A DNA stretch of 64,000 bases from NCBI RefSeq assembly GCF_021648885.1, contig NZ_JAKJHZ010000010.1:124001-188000 (forward strand), in the 5' to 3' direction. Origin of the DNA: Nocardioides potassii (GTDB taxonomy: Bacteria; Actinomycetota; Actinomycetes; Propionibacteriales; Nocardioidaceae). Every line of letters begins with the position of its first letter. Within the stretch, counting starts at the first letter, position 1. Made by a program: the position numbers and the translations under genes. The notes under the pieces are model-generated. The model saw only the letters and a program-made list of their open reading frames with translations. It had not been told where the DNA came from and made no database searches. This document shows positions 17,485 to 26,235 of this stretch, in pieces.

Positions 17485-18240
17485 ATGCGCAGGATCGTGG
17501 TGGACGCCGTCATCGACGTCCCGTCCGACGTGGCCGGCGCGCTGCCGACCTTCTGGGCCGAGGCGCTGGGTTGGCCCCTGGGCGCGCCGTGGCCCGGCCA
17601 CCCGGAGCTCCGGAGCCTCGAGCCGCCGCGCGGGACGCCGTACGTCCACCTCCAGGAGGCAGGTGCCGAGCCGCGGGTGCACCTCGACCTCCGGGTCGAC
17701 GGCCGCAGCGAGGCCGACGCCCTCGTGACGTCGGCGTTGGACAACGGCGCGTGCCTGGTCGGGCGACAGGACCGGTGGCGCACCCTGCTGTCGCCGGGCG
17801 GCCTGCCGTTCTGCGTGGTCGACGGCACCGGAGACGCTCCCGGCCCGGAGACGTGGGCCGACGGGCACCGCAGCCGGCTGGTCCAGGTGTGCGTCGACGC
17901 CCAGCGCGACGCGCACGCCACCGAGGTCCACTTCTGGCGCGGACTCCTCGAGGGCAGGTGGGTCGAGTCGCGTTCCGACGAGTTCGGTGGGAAGTGGCAC
18001 TGCGACGGATCGCCGCTCCAGCTGCTCTTCCAGCGCCTGGACGAGCCGGGCCGCTCGGTGCGGGCACACCTCGACCTCGGCACCGACGACCTGGCGGCCG
18101 AGGTGCGCCGGCTCGTCGGGCTGGGGGCCGAGGACGTCGGTCCCGGGCGGGGGTGGCACGTGCTGCGCGACCCCGCCGGTCTGGCGTTCTGCGCGACCGA
18201 GAACGCGCCGGACGGGGCGCGGGACCGCGACCTGGGCTGA
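17485..18240 (+). CDS. VOC-family (glyoxalase-like) two-domain protein
   Basis: 251 residues. Two vicinal-oxygen-chelate modules are visible: residues 1-120 (VDAVIDVPSDVAGALPTFWA to GLPFCVVDG) and about 130-245 (LVQVCVDAQRD, VHFWRGLLEGRWV, HLDLGTDDLAAEVRRLVGLG, VLRDPAGLAFCATE). Such proteins often act as small-molecule or metal-binding enzymes or resistance factors; the substrate is not evident. ATG 17485 is preferred over upstream in-frame starts because it has a GGAGAGG-type site. Its stop directly abuts the stop of the convergent peptidase gene. Confidence 0.8.
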   Translation: MRRIVVDAVIDVPSDVAGALPTFWAEALGWPLGAPWPGHPELRSLEPPRGTPYVHLQEAGAEPRVHLDLRVDGRSEADALVTSALDNGACLVGRQDRWRTLLSPGGLPFCVVDGTGDAPGPETWADGHRSRLVQVCVDAQRDAHATEVHFWRGLLEGRWVESRSDEFGGKWHCDGSPLQLLFQRLDEPGRSVRAHLDLGTDDLAAEVRRLVGLGAEDVGPGRGWHVLRDPAGLAFCATENAPDGARDRDLG

Positions 18241-19203
18241 CTACGGCGACGTCGGGAGGGACTGCAGGAAGTCGATCAGCCCGGGGAAGAAGTGCTGCGG
18301 GTCGTCGAACTGCGACAGGTGGCTCCCGTCGGGGCAGTGCAGGTAGCGACCCTGCGGCAGCTCACCGGCCATCCACTCCATGTGGGCGGGGTCCATGGTG
18401 TCGTGGGTGGCTCCGATGACGAGCGTCGGTACGTCGATGCCGGCGAGGTCGCCGCTGCGGTCCCACGTCTCGAGCGACCCGCTCATCCCGAGCTCGCTCG
18501 GCCCCTGCATCGGGACGTAGATCGCCGGGTTGATGTGGGCCAGGGACCGGTTGACCGGGTCGGGCCACTCGTCGACCGGCAGCCGGCACACGTGCAGCGC
18601 GTAGTGGTGCTCCATGAGCAGGCGCTCGTAGCTCGGGTCGTCGTTGGCGCCGGTGGCCTCCAGCTCCTGGATGCGGGCGAGCACGTCCGGGTCCATCGCG
18701 GGCATCAGCACGTCGCGGGCGTAGTCGTTGTAGAGCCGGCAGCTCGACATCATGTTGGAGATGACGAGGCCCTTGAGGTGCTGCTGGTGGTGCACGGCGT
18801 ACTCCGTCGCCAGCAGGCCGCCCCACGACTGGCCGAACAGCACGAAGTTGTCACGGCCGAGCCCCAGCGCCCGGCGTACCTGCTCCACCTCGTCGACGAA
18901 GCGACCCAGGTCCCAGAGCGAGGGATCGTCCGGCTGGTCGCTGCGGTAGGACCCGAGCTGGTCGTAGTAGTAGTACTCGATGCCCGCACCCGGGAACCAC
19001 GTGTCGAAGCACTCGTAGAGCTCGTCGGTCGCGCCGGGTCCGCCGTGCAGCAGCAGCACCTTGAGGTCCGGGTTGGTGCCGACCCGCTTGGTCCAGACCC
19101 GGAAGTCGCCCACCGGTGTGGTGATCGGGACCATGCGCGCGCCTCCCGACACCACGTCGCGCGGGTCCCAGGTCGAGGTGTCGAAGTACGTCGCAGGGTC
19201 CAT
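18241..19203 (-). CDS. Prolyl iminopeptidase-like alpha/beta hydrolase (S33)
   Basis: 320 residues, no signal peptide, probably cytoplasmic. The oxyanion motif HGGPG is at 53-57, the nucleophile elbow GQSWGG at 124-129 (Ser 126), the acid in GATHDTMDP and the catalytic His in GSHLSQFDD. The YYYYDQLGS segment after HGGPG is characteristic of proline iminopeptidases and related amide hydrolases, which release N-terminal proline or cleave amino-acid amides. All triad residues are present. It is a single gene with its stop abutting the VOC gene; the upstream gap leads into the ANTAR unit on the other strand. Confidence 0.87.
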   Translation of the reverse strand: MDPATYFDTSTWDPRDVVSGGARMVPITTPVGDFRVWTKRVGTNPDLKVLLLHGGPGATDELYECFDTWFPGAGIEYYYYDQLGSYRSDQPDDPSLWDLGRFVDEVEQVRRALGLGRDNFVLFGQSWGGLLATEYAVHHQQHLKGLVISNMMSSCRLYNDYARDVLMPAMDPDVLARIQELEATGANDDPSYERLLMEHHYALHVCRLPVDEWPDPVNRSLAHINPAIYVPMQGPSELGMSGSLETWDRSGDLAGIDVPTLVIGATHDTMDPAHMEWMAGELPQGRYLHCPDGSHLSQFDDPQHFFPGLIDFLQSLPTSP

Positions 19204-19391
19204 GCCCGGAACGTAGCCGGTGTGCCCGAGCGCTGGGCGTCACCCCTTCGGACGGGACTTGGTGGAGGTCCGTAACGACGGTGCGCGCGGTACCGCTGAC
19301 GTAGGTGGAGGGTGCGGTGGGTCGTCATGTCCCCGGCATGTCGACTCGGCGGACTCCCGGTCCAGAGCCGGCGCAAGGGAAGAAGAGATCC

Positions 19392-19541
19392 GTGAGCGAC
19401 AACCTGGGTGCGATCGTGCTCATCATCCTCGCCAGCCTCGGGGGCCTCTGCGGTCTGCTGGCTCTGATGGCGGTGCTGGAGCCGGCCAAGCCATCCCGGA
19501 CGGAGCCTGATGCCGTGAGGACGAGCGGGGGCGGCCGGTGA
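19392..19541 (+). CDS. Small single-pass membrane protein coupled to PAS-ANTAR gene
   Basis: 49 residues from the GTG at 19392, preceded by a purine-rich AAGGGAAGAAGAG. One hydrophobic helix (IVLIILASLGGLCGLLALMA, residues about 7-26) is followed by a polar, proline-rich cytoplasmic or periplasmic tail. A longer in-frame start at 19338 (MSTRRTPGPEP) is possible. Its stop overlaps the start of the next gene as GTGA, which argues that it is genuinely translated and coupled to the ANTAR regulator. No family is recognised. Confidence 0.6.
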   Translation: MSDNLGAIVLIILASLGGLCGLLALMAVLEPAKPSRTEPDAVRTSGGGR

Positions 19542-20188
19542 GCGACCTGACGTTCGACGGCCGGCCCCATCACACGCCCGTGGGCTACTTCACCTACACG
19601 GTGGAGGACGACCACTGGAGCTGGTCCGAGGGGCTGTTCGAGCTTCACGGTCACGACCCGCAGGCCGTGGTGCCGACGACCGACCTGGTCCTGCGGCACA
19701 AGCATCCGGACGACGCACTACGTGCCTACGAGGTGCTCGAGGCCGTGGTGGCGGATGGCCGCCCCTTCAGCTGCTACCACCGGATCATCGACGCGACGAG
19801 CCGCGTGCGGTACGTCTTGTCGGTGGGGCGGGGAGTGCTGGACGCCCGCGGGCGCGTGGAGCAGGTGACCGGGTTCTTCGTCGACCTGACCGAGGTGCGC
19901 ACGGAGGAGCTGATGAACGCCGCGTCGCGGGCCGAGAGCGATGCGGCGCAGGTGCGTCTGGCCGAGCGTCGTTCCCAGGTCGACCTGGCGAGGGGGATCG
20001 TCATGGTCGCGACCGGTTGCGACGCACCCGGTGCGTTCAACGCGCTGAGACGGTGCGCTGCGGCCCGCGGGATGCGCCTGCACGAGCTCGCCGCGCAGAT
20101 GGTGGAGCGAGCCGGTGCCCATCCGCTGGGCGAGGGTCACCCGTGCCGCATCGTGGTGGAGGAGCTGCTCGCCGACGTCGACGCGTGA
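19538..20188 (+). CDS. PAS-ANTAR RNA-binding antiterminator
   Basis: 216 residues. A PAS fold covers about 10-125 (GYFTYTVEDDHWSWSEGLFE, then CYHRIIDATSRVRYVLSVGR and VTGFFVDLTEV). An ANTAR domain covers about 145-200 (VDLARGIVMVATGCDAPGAF and RRCAAARGMRLHELAAQMVE). ANTAR proteins bind paired hexaloop hairpins in mRNA leaders and prevent transcription termination; the PAS part would gate this on a small ligand. GTG start coupled to the mini-membrane protein. Four further ANTAR proteins occur in this window (38984, 50330, 51382, 51887). Confidence 0.88.
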   Translation: MSDLTFDGRPHHTPVGYFTYTVEDDHWSWSEGLFELHGHDPQAVVPTTDLVLRHKHPDDALRAYEVLEAVVADGRPFSCYHRIIDATSRVRYVLSVGRGVLDARGRVEQVTGFFVDLTEVRTEELMNAASRAESDAAQVRLAERRSQVDLARGIVMVATGCDAPGAFNALRRCAAARGMRLHELAAQMVERAGAHPLGEGHPCRIVVEELLADVDA

Positions 20189-20246
20189 CGAGTGGCGAGG
20201 GTGAGCTCGCACCACCACGTAGGCTCGCACGACGAAGGGGGCACAG

Positions 20247-20996
20247 GTGAGCAAGGACCAGGCCGACGACGACTACCCCGACGCGGACCTCGCCGCGGTG
20301 GGCGGCGAGGCGCCGGCGTCCAGCCGGACGCCGTTGAGCCGCGATCGCATCGTGGCCGCCGCGCTCGACTTCATCGACGACAACGGCTTGCCCGGTCTCA
20401 CCATGCGCCGGCTGGGGGAGCAGCTGGGCGTCGAGGCGATGGCGCTGTACCGCTACGTCCCGAGCAAGGAAGAGCTGCTCGACGCCGTGGTGGACCACCT
20501 GGTGGGGGGCGTCCGCGCCGACGAGGTGGTCCTCGACGTCCCGCAGGACGGCTGGCAGGACTTCCTGCAGCGGCTCGCGCACGGAATCCGGCGGATGGCG
20601 CTCGCCCATCCGAAGGCGTTTCCGCTCGTCGCCTCCCGCCCGACCGAGGCGCCGTGGCTGCGACCCCCGCTCAGGAGCCTCGACGTCGTCGAGACGTTCA
20701 TCTCGGGGCTCCTCGAGGAGGGGTTCAGCGACGAGGCCGCGGTCGCGGCCTACCGCGCCTACTCGAGCTTCCTCCTCGGCCATCTCCTGCTCGAGGTAGC
20801 GGAGCACGGGGCGGACGTCGGCCCGCTGGACGTCCTCGACGACCAGACGGGCGAGGCCGGCACCGCGCGCTACCCGTCCGTCTCCCGCCTGCGAGGGTCG
20901 CTGTCCGAGGATCACTCTGCCGTGGAGTTCGAGGAGGCGCTCGAGGCGCTCCTCGACCGCCTGACGATCGTGCGCAACGAGCACATCGACTCCTGA
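20247..20996 (+). CDS. TetR/AcrR-family repressor
   Basis: 249 residues, GTG start. An acidic N-terminal extension of about 30 residues precedes the helix-turn-helix (RIVAAALDFIDDNGLPGLTM, RRLGEQLGVEAMALYRYVPS, KEELLDAVVDHL). The C-terminal ligand domain is of the long TetR_C type (QRLAHGIRRMALAHPKAFPL, and later AYRAYSSFLLGHLLLE). The WLRPPLRS and GLLEEGFSDEAA segments fit the class related to TetR itself. The nearest downstream operon is the MscS-like set at 21172, 175 bp away; whether that is its target is unknown. Confidence 0.88.
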   Translation: MSKDQADDDYPDADLAAVGGEAPASSRTPLSRDRIVAAALDFIDDNGLPGLTMRRLGEQLGVEAMALYRYVPSKEELLDAVVDHLVGGVRADEVVLDVPQDGWQDFLQRLAHGIRRMALAHPKAFPLVASRPTEAPWLRPPLRSLDVVETFISGLLEEGFSDEAAVAAYRAYSSFLLGHLLLEVAEHGADVGPLDVLDDQTGEAGTARYPSVSRLRGSLSEDHSAVEFEEALEALLDRLTIVRNEHIDS

Positions 20997-21171
20997 CCGG
21001 GGGGTACCGGCGGCTGTCCCCTCCTCGGGGTGAGCGACTGGTTCGTTCGAGGCATTGCCTCGCATGTGGTCCGTGGCGGTGGGTACGGCTTACGTCGTAA
21101 ACCACAACGAAGCGGTGGTGTGACGTCCTGACCCCGTGACGGCACGTCGCCCCGCCGCGGACGGAGGACAC

Positions 21172-21999
21172 ATGAAAGACGCACTGCGTGACGGCTTGAG
21201 CACGATCGCCGAGTTCGTGCCCAAGCTCGTCCTGTTCCTGGTCATCCTGATCGTCGGCATCATCATCGCCAAGGTCATCGCGAAGGCGCTCAACGCGATC
21301 CTCGAGCGCGTCGGCTTCGACCGCGCCGTCGAGCGAGGCGGCATCAAGCGAGCCCTGTCGCAGTCGAAGATGGACGCGAGCGACATCGTGGCCAAGCTCA
21401 TCTACTACACGCTGCTGCTGTTCGTGCTGCAGCTGGCCTTCGGGGTCTTCGGCCCCAACCCGATCAGCGCCCTCATCGAGGACGTCATCCGGTTCATCCC
21501 GAGCCTGATCGTGGCCATCATCATCCTGGTGGTCGCGGCCTCGATCGCGGCTGCCGTCAAGGGCCTGATCGAGAACATGCTGGGTGGTCTGTCCTACGGG
21601 CGCACCCTGGCCAACATCGCCTCGATCTTCATCCTGTTCCTGGGTGTCGTCGCGGCGCTCAACCAGGTCGGCGTGGCCACCACGGTCACGACCCCGGTGC
21701 TCATCGCCATCCTGGCCACTGTCGCGGGCGTCATCATCGTCGGAGTCGGAGGCGGTCTCGTCCGCCCCATGCAGCAGAGGTGGGAGAGCTACCTGACCAC
21801 CGCGGAGCGCGAGGCGCCCCGCATCAAGGAGCAGGCCCAGAACGCGCCGTCCGTGCGCGACCAGGCGACGTCCGCGGCGAGCAGCTTCTCGAGCTCCACG
21901 ACGAGCGGCACGACCGGCACGACCGGCTCGTCCGCCGGCTCCACCGCCGTCTACGACCAGACGACGGACCCCGGGACGCCGCGCACGCCCGGCTACTGA
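21172..21999 (+). CDS. Mechanosensitive-channel-like membrane protein (MscS/CmpX type)
   Basis: 275 residues from ATG 21172, which has GGAGG 6 bp upstream; in-frame starts further up lack one. Five hydrophobic helices are visible (LVLFLVILIVGIIIAKVIAK near 20-40, then LLLFVLQLAFGVFG, LIVAIIILVVAASIAAAVKG, ANIASIFILFLGVVAAL and VLIAILATVAGVIIVGVGGG). The repeated helix with conserved glycines is that of small MscS-related TM-helix-repeat proteins lacking the large C-terminal beta domain. A Ser/Thr/Gly-rich tail (about 230-275) ends the protein. It begins a three-gene set with the PRC-barrel/DUF2382 and membrane proteins, suggesting an osmotic or general stress role. Confidence 0.8.
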   Translation: MKDALRDGLSTIAEFVPKLVLFLVILIVGIIIAKVIAKALNAILERVGFDRAVERGGIKRALSQSKMDASDIVAKLIYYTLLLFVLQLAFGVFGPNPISALIEDVIRFIPSLIVAIIILVVAASIAAAVKGLIENMLGGLSYGRTLANIASIFILFLGVVAALNQVGVATTVTTPVLIAILATVAGVIIVGVGGGLVRPMQQRWESYLTTAEREAPRIKEQAQNAPSVRDQATSAASSFSSSTTSGTTGTTGSSAGSTAVYDQTTDPGTPRTPGY

Positions 22000-22044
22000 T
22001 CACCCGAAACCAGACGCCACACCACTTTCAAGGAGAGCACTGAC

Positions 22045-22884
22045 ATGACTGAGACATTCACGAGCGACCACGAGCGCTTCATCGGCCAGACCCTCTACTC
22101 CAGCGACGACGAGAAGGTCGGCAAGATCGGACAGGTCTTCCTCGACGACGAGACCGACCGTCCCGAGTTCCTCACCGTCAACACGGGCCTGTTCGGGATG
22201 AACGAGTCGTTCGTCCCGGCCGCTGACGCCGACGTGACGGGCGACGGCGTACGGGTGCCGTTCACCAAGGACCAGATCAAGGACGCACCCAACGTGGACG
22301 TCGACGGCGGTCACCTGGACCAGTCCGAGGAGCGTCGCCTCTACGAGCACTACGGCCTCACCTACAGCGAGCGGACCAGCGACTCGGGCCTGCCCGCGGG
22401 CGACGGCACGTACACGGGTGAAGGCACCGGCACCGCGGGCACCGCTGGCACGACGGGCACCTTCACCGGTGAGGGGCACGACACCTCGGGCCCGAACACC
22501 GACGAGGCGATGACCCGCTCGGAGGAGCGCCTCGACGTCGGCACGACGCAGGAGGAGTCCGGACGTGTCCGCCTGCGCAAGTACGTCACCACGGAGCAGG
22601 AGACCGTCACGGTCCCGGTCAAGAAGGAGCGCGCCGTCCTCGAGACCGAGCCGATTACCGACGCCAACCGCGACGAGGCCCTCTCCGGGCCGGCGATCTC
22701 CGAGGAGGAGCACGAGGTGGTCCTCCAGGAGGAACGTCCCGTCGTCGGCAAGACGGCAGAGCCCGTCGAGCGCGTCCGCCTCGGCACGGAGACGGTCACG
22801 GACGAGGAGACGGTCACTGAGGAGGTCCGCAAGGAGCACATCGAGACCGAGGGCGACATCGACGACCGTCGAGGCACCCGGTGA
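22045..22884 (+). CDS. PRC-barrel / DUF2382 (YsnF-like) stress protein
   Basis: 279 residues. An N-terminal PRC-barrel (about 10-80: IGQTLYSSDDEKVGKIGQVF, LTVNTGLFGMNESFVPAA) is joined by a Gly/Thr-rich linker to a DUF2382 domain (about 165-265: LDVGTTQEESGRVRLRKYVT and TVTVPVKKERAVLE). This architecture is common in actinobacterial and deinococcal stress proteins of unknown biochemistry. ATG with AAGGAGAG upstream. It overlaps the next gene by 4 bp (GTGA) and follows the channel gene by 45 bp. Confidence 0.9.
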   Translation: MTETFTSDHERFIGQTLYSSDDEKVGKIGQVFLDDETDRPEFLTVNTGLFGMNESFVPAADADVTGDGVRVPFTKDQIKDAPNVDVDGGHLDQSEERRLYEHYGLTYSERTSDSGLPAGDGTYTGEGTGTAGTAGTTGTFTGEGHDTSGPNTDEAMTRSEERLDVGTTQEESGRVRLRKYVTTEQETVTVPVKKERAVLETEPITDANRDEALSGPAISEEEHEVVLQEERPVVGKTAEPVERVRLGTETVTDEETVTEEVRKEHIETEGDIDDRRGTR

Positions 22885-23555
22885 GCACCAGCGCCGACCA
22901 GCCGCACCGCGCCGAGCACCGCGCCGAGCACCGCGCGGACGTCCCGGTGCAGCGCGGTGAGGTGCGCGACGTGGACGGCGACGGTGTGCCGGACCGCAGG
23001 ACGGTCGTCGCCCGGCAGAAGGAGGAGCACGGCGGCATCAAGTGGGGCTCCGCGTTCTTCGGGTGGCTGACGGCCGCGGGCACGGCGATCCTCGTCACCG
23101 CGCTGCTCAGCGCCATCGGTACGGCGGTCGGCCTGGGCGCGCTGTCCGGTCCCCAGCAGGCGCAGCAGGAGGCGAACCAGAACGCCGAGACCGTCGGCAT
23201 CGTCGGTGCCGTCGCCCTCCTGGTGATCCTGTTCGTCGCGTACTACGCCGGTGGCTACGTCGCGGGGCGGATGGCACGCTTCGACGGCGCCAAGCAGGGC
23301 ATCGCCGTGTGGCTGTGGGCGCTGATCATCGCGATCGTCGTGGCCGTCGTGGTCGCGATCGCCGGCAGCCAGTACAACGTGCTGTCGCAGCTCAACAGCC
23401 TGCCGCGAGTCCCGGTCGACGAGGGAGACCTCGCGACGGGCGGCATCATCACCGCCGTCGCAGCCATCGCGGCGAGCCTCGGCGGGGCCATCCTCGGCGG
23501 TCTCGCCGGGATGCGCTTCCACCGCAAGGTGGACCGCACGGGCCTGGGAGGCTGA
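22881..23555 (+). CDS. Multi-pass membrane protein of stress operon
   Basis: 224 residues, GTG start overlapping the DUF2382 gene. A polar N-terminus carrying HRAEHRAEHRADVP (a threefold HRAE/HRAD repeat) leads into four hydrophobic segments (GWLTAAGTAILVTALLSAIG, VGIVGAVALLVILFVAYYAG, GIAVWLWALIIAIVVAVVVA, GIITAVAAIAASLGGAILGG). The YYAGGYVAGRMARFDGAKQG stretch resembles TIGR04086/YrzE-like proteins found beside DUF2382 genes. No enzymatic motif. Probably a partner of the preceding two proteins at the membrane. Confidence 0.72.
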   Translation: MSTSADQPHRAEHRAEHRADVPVQRGEVRDVDGDGVPDRRTVVARQKEEHGGIKWGSAFFGWLTAAGTAILVTALLSAIGTAVGLGALSGPQQAQQEANQNAETVGIVGAVALLVILFVAYYAGGYVAGRMARFDGAKQGIAVWLWALIIAIVVAVVVAIAGSQYNVLSQLNSLPRVPVDEGDLATGGIITAVAAIAASLGGAILGGLAGMRFHRKVDRTGLGG

Positions 23556-23625
23556 GGACTCCCGACCCGGGCCTCGGGCGCCGTCGATCGACCACCGCGT
23601 CGGTCGGCGGCGTCCGTCGCGTCGA

Positions 23626-24732
23626 TCAAGTGGTCCTCGGCCTGTTCGACCCCCTCGCTGTGGTCGCGGCCCGGGTCGGGGGGCGACCACGTACGCCGAT
23701 GGTGCGGGGCGCGAGCCACCACGCGAGGGCGGCGATCGCGAGGCCGGCGGGCACGTCGACGGCGAAGTGCCAGCCGAGGTAGACGGTGGCCAGCATCGTC
23801 CCGGCCAGGAACACCGCGAGCAGCGCCGTCGTACGACGCCGCCGGTGCCACCACGCCAGCCCCAGGACCGTGGCGGTGACGCCGACGTGGAGGCTGGCGA
23901 ACGCGGAGATCTGCGCGAACGCGTCAGGGGCGCTCGGGTGCGCCAGCAGGTGGTCGCGCTGCTCGAGGTAGCGGGCTTGGGTGGCCTGGATCCCGGTCTG
24001 GGTCAGGCCGGCGAAGTCACCGGGGTCGGAGTGGAACGGCCCCAGCGACGGGATGAGGTAGTAGCAGGCCGTGCCGAGGATCCAGACCCACACGAAGGCC
24101 GCGATCCCGACGAGGGCGTCGCGCACGCGGTTGGCCAGCACGACCGCTGCGGGAAAGGCGAGGACCACGACCGTGCCGAACGCCTGGTACCAGGCGGACA
24201 GCACGACCGCCGCCGTGTCGTGGCCGAGGGCGTCGTGCAGCAGGACAGCCGGGCTGTGCCCGAGGAACAGCCAGTGGTCCCACCGGGTCAGCATCGCGTC
24301 GCGAGGCTCGTTCAGGACGTCCCAGCTCTTCAGGTTGCGGTAGCTGAAGTACGTCACGTGGTACGCGAGCAGCGCCGCCCATGCGAGCGAGATCCTGGCC
24401 GACGTCCACCGTTCGCGGATCGTCGACCACACGCCCCCGACGGTCCTCGTGCGGCCGGTGCGCACCAGTCCGTCCACGACCACCAGGCCGACGAAGACCG
24501 CGACGGTCATGGCGACCCGGTTCACCAGGACGGCCCCATCCGGGTCGCGGAAGGGGATCCCGACCTGCAGGGATCGGGCGATCGCCACGCCGACGAAGGC
24601 GCCGACCACGACCCACAGTCGCGCGGCGCCCACCCACGCCGATGGCCACGTTCGCGTGGATTCAGCCACCTGCTGTGGTGCGAGCAACGCACGATCCGGG
24701 CTCTCGGCCAGCTGCCCGTCGCCATGCTCCAC
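23626..24732 (-). CDS. PAP2-superfamily membrane phosphatase/transferase
   Basis: 368 residues from the GTG at 24732; the open frame runs further upstream but that part overlaps the divergent EEP gene and reads as noise. About six to seven helices. The active-site region is of the inositol-phosphorylceramide-synthase-like PAP2 class: SLGPFHSDPG in a loop, FASLHVGVTATVLGLAWW carrying the first catalytic His, and YLGWHFAVDVPAGLA carrying the second His and the Asp. The chemistry would be phosphate or phospho-head-group transfer at the outer membrane face, on a lipid substrate not identifiable here. Confidence 0.82.
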   Translation of the reverse strand: MEHGDGQLAESPDRALLAPQQVAESTRTWPSAWVGAARLWVVVGAFVGVAIARSLQVGIPFRDPDGAVLVNRVAMTVAVFVGLVVVDGLVRTGRTRTVGGVWSTIRERWTSARISLAWAALLAYHVTYFSYRNLKSWDVLNEPRDAMLTRWDHWLFLGHSPAVLLHDALGHDTAAVVLSAWYQAFGTVVVLAFPAAVVLANRVRDALVGIAAFVWVWILGTACYYLIPSLGPFHSDPGDFAGLTQTGIQATQARYLEQRDHLLAHPSAPDAFAQISAFASLHVGVTATVLGLAWWHRRRRTTALLAVFLAGTMLATVYLGWHFAVDVPAGLAIAALAWWLAPRTIGVRGRPPTRAATTARGSNRPRTT

Positions 24733-24824
24733 GCGGACAACCGTAGGGCGTCCTGACGACCACGGCGTGGAGGACGGCAACGTGGGCCGACGACGAGCCA
24801 CCACGCCAGTCCTACTGTGGCGAG

Positions 24825-25523
24825 GTGCTCGTCGCGACCGCGAACATCCTTGACCGGCTGGACCGCGGTCGTGCATCGGAGGCGCTGGGGTCGGTGCTCG
24901 AGCACGGCCCGGACCTCGTCGGGCTGCAGGAATGGGGCCCCACGCGTCGCCGGATCCTCCGGATCCACGACGCCTACGGCTGGGTCGCCCCGTTCTACGG
25001 CGGCAACGTGGTGGGCTTTCGCCGCGACCGCTTCGCGTTGCTCGGGCATCACCTGCGCCTCGTCGGCAAGGTCGGCCTGGCCGACCGCGGAGCCAGGCCC
25101 GTACCCGTCCTGCCGCCGCGGGCGACGACGCTCGTGCGCCTCCTCGACCGGTCCACCGGCACCGCGACGAGCGTGATCGACTACCACCTCGTCCCAGGGG
25201 TGCAGTCACGCGGCAGCTACCGCGCCGACCGCCCCCTGCTCGTCCGTCGCCACCGCAGCGAGACCCGCGCGCTCGAGCGACAGGTCGCGCGTCGGCTCGC
25301 TGCCGGTGACGCCGTCATCGCGCTCGGGGACTCGAACTACGACGGCTTCGAGCTGCCCGGCCTGGTGTCCGCCTGGGCCGACCGCCGCGACGACCCGGTA
25401 GGGACCCTCGGGTCGAGCCGCAAGGTCGACGACGTGTTCGCCGCGACGCCGGCCGCTGCCGTGACGCTGGTCCGGACGGCGTCCGACCACGCAGCGGTGC
25501 TCGCGGAGCGCCCGGACCGCTGA
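24825..25523 (+). CDS. Endonuclease/exonuclease/phosphatase-family hydrolase
   Basis: 232 residues, GTG start, no signal peptide. EEP landmarks are in order: metal-binding Glu 36 in DLVGLQEW, a catalytic Asp-His in DYHLVPG, the GDSNYDG segment (usual GDFN), SSRKVDDVF and the terminal SDHAAVLA. The protein is at the short end for the family. Substrate may be DNA, phosphodiester lipid or inositol phosphate. It is divergent from the PAP2 gene, with 92 bp between the start codons, and both could be co-regulated in phosphate-ester metabolism (inference). Confidence 0.82.
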   Translation: MLVATANILDRLDRGRASEALGSVLEHGPDLVGLQEWGPTRRRILRIHDAYGWVAPFYGGNVVGFRRDRFALLGHHLRLVGKVGLADRGARPVPVLPPRATTLVRLLDRSTGTATSVIDYHLVPGVQSRGSYRADRPLLVRRHRSETRALERQVARRLAAGDAVIALGDSNYDGFELPGLVSAWADRRDDPVGTLGSSRKVDDVFAATPAAAVTLVRTASDHAAVLAERPDR

Positions 25524-25610
25524 CACAGCAGTCCGCGCGGACGAGCATTCCTCCGTTCGGGCGTGGCCGCCGCGTGCCGACGCACCTACGGTGAGGCGTC
25601 GGAGGTGCCG

Positions 25611-26216
25611 ATGGTCTACATCGACGCTGCTGAGCGTCGCCAGCAGTTCGTCCGCGCGGCGGTGGTCGCGATGGAGCGCGACGGCGTGTGGCGTACGACG
25701 ATGAGGTCGGTGGCCGCCGAGGCCGGCGTGCCGCTGGGGACGTTGCAGTACGTGTTCCCCTCGAAGAAGGAGCTCTTCACGGGCGTCATCGAAGCCGTCA
25801 TCTCCGGGATCGACGCCCTGCCGGGCGCCCCGATACCCGCCGGCGGCCTCGCGCAGGCGCTCCGGGTGCGGGCAACGGCCGTGTGGGAGGAGTGGGTCGC
25901 TCCTCGGCGGGACTCGCAGCTGGTGCAGCTCGAGTTCCTGTCCTACAGCCTGCGGACTCCGGGGATGGGGCGGTTGGCGCGGCGGCAGCTCGAGCTGTTC
26001 GTGACGGCGGTGGTGGACTGGCTGGAGAAGGCGTCGGCGCAGTCGGGCGAGACGTTCACCGTCTCCTTCGACGAGGTGGCGCGGCTGCTGCTGGCCGGCA
26101 TCGACGGATTGATGATCCAGCTGCTGGTGCACGGCGACGCCGATCGGTCGCGCGGCGACCTGGCGGTCCTGCTCGACATGGTCATCGCGCGTGCGGGCGT
26201 CCGCCCGCTGATGTAG
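25611..26216 (+). CDS. TetR-family regulator (BetI/PfmR-like)
   Basis: 201 residues from ATG 25611 with GGAGG 5 bp upstream. The helix-turn-helix is at about 10-60 (RRQQFVRAAVVAMERDGVWR, TTMRSVAAEAGVPLGTLQYV, FPSKKELFTGVI). The C-terminal region has the BetI-like WEEWVAPRRDSQLVQLEFLSY pattern and IDGLMIQLLVHGD. It is convergent with the HdeD-like gene (19-bp gap). No obvious adjacent target. Confidence 0.87.
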   Translation: MVYIDAAERRQQFVRAAVVAMERDGVWRTTMRSVAAEAGVPLGTLQYVFPSKKELFTGVIEAVISGIDALPGAPIPAGGLAQALRVRATAVWEEWVAPRRDSQLVQLEFLSYSLRTPGMGRLARRQLELFVTAVVDWLEKASAQSGETFTVSFDEVARLLLAGIDGLMIQLLVHGDADRSRGDLAVLLDMVIARAGVRPLM

Positions 26217-26235
26217 CGACGGTGAGGGGAGCGGG

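Noticed and set aside
21040..21110. SigB-type promoter (GGGTAC near 21097) before the channel gene
   Set aside because: The -10-like GGGTAC is present but no acceptable -35 element was found at 14-17 bp.
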